Source: Acidimicrobiales bacterium
GTDB lineage: Bacteria; Actinomycetota; Acidimicrobiia; Acidimicrobiales; RAAP-2
Direction of reading: 5' to 3'
NCBI GenBank assembly: GCA_017882985.1
Contig: JADGOK010000077.1
Location: 1-5,752 of the forward strand
Length of the DNA stretch: 5,752 nucleotides
Position 1 is the stretch's first letter, and each line of letters opens with the position of its first letter. Below the pieces are notes generated by a model. The model was not told the DNA's origin, searched no databases, and was given only the letters and a program-made list of their open reading frames with translations. Below, piece by piece: positions 5,701 through 5,752 of the stretch. Position numbers and translations under genes: made by a program.

Positions 5701-5752
5701 GAGCATCTTTTCCCCACCAGTGCGTCGCCGATCAGCGCCGGTTTCTCCGGTG
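5701..5752. other. Short tail after xth with no identifiable gene
   Basis: Fifty-two bases follow the xth stop. There is no strong GC hairpin with a U-run to mark a terminator. A minus-strand gene ending here cannot be ruled out, because open frames enter from the right edge, but there is too little sequence to support one. Confidence 0.3.

Overview
The window is a high-G+C stretch that looks actinobacterial. The evidence is the imuA'-imuB-dnaE2 arrangement, GTG starts, and a LexA operator of the Gram-positive/actinobacterial type (CGAACATATGTTCG). A deep-branching lineage such as Acidimicrobiia is possible, but the sequence does not prove it.

Left half, minus strand (3094 down to 1): a three-gene SOS mutasome operon, imuA' then imuB then dnaE2. 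The genes are packed with no spacing: the imuA' stop directly abuts the imuB ATG, and the imuB stop overlaps the dnaE2 GTG by one base. dnaE2 runs off the left edge; its first 451 codons are present. DnaE2 is the error-prone polymerase, ImuB is a catalytically dead Y-family adaptor carrying a beta-clamp-binding motif, and ImuA' is a RecA-like accessory protein whose P-loop lacks the lysine. The ImuB here is unusually short and appears to lack the fingers segment entirely.

Centre (3088-3872): one perfect 14-bp LexA box lies between the mutasome operon and a divergent SRAP-family gene (YedK/HMCES type). The imuA' ATG starts at the centre of this box. LexA would therefore control mutagenic lesion bypass in one direction and abasic-site protection in the other.

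3873-4436: about 560 bp without a convincing gene. It holds a strong terminator-like hairpin just after the SRAP gene, a run of short hairpins, and a 14-bp palindrome. The structures suggest an RNA or regulatory region, but I recognise no known RNA family.

Right part, plus strand: a small four-helix membrane protein (4437-4826), then an exonuclease III-family AP endonuclease (4903-5700, GTG start). The start codon of the latter lies inside the right arm of a perfect 13-bp inverted repeat. The last 52 bp hold nothing I can identify. Apart from the membrane protein, every recognisable gene deals with DNA damage: lesion bypass, abasic-site crosslinking or abasic-site incision.
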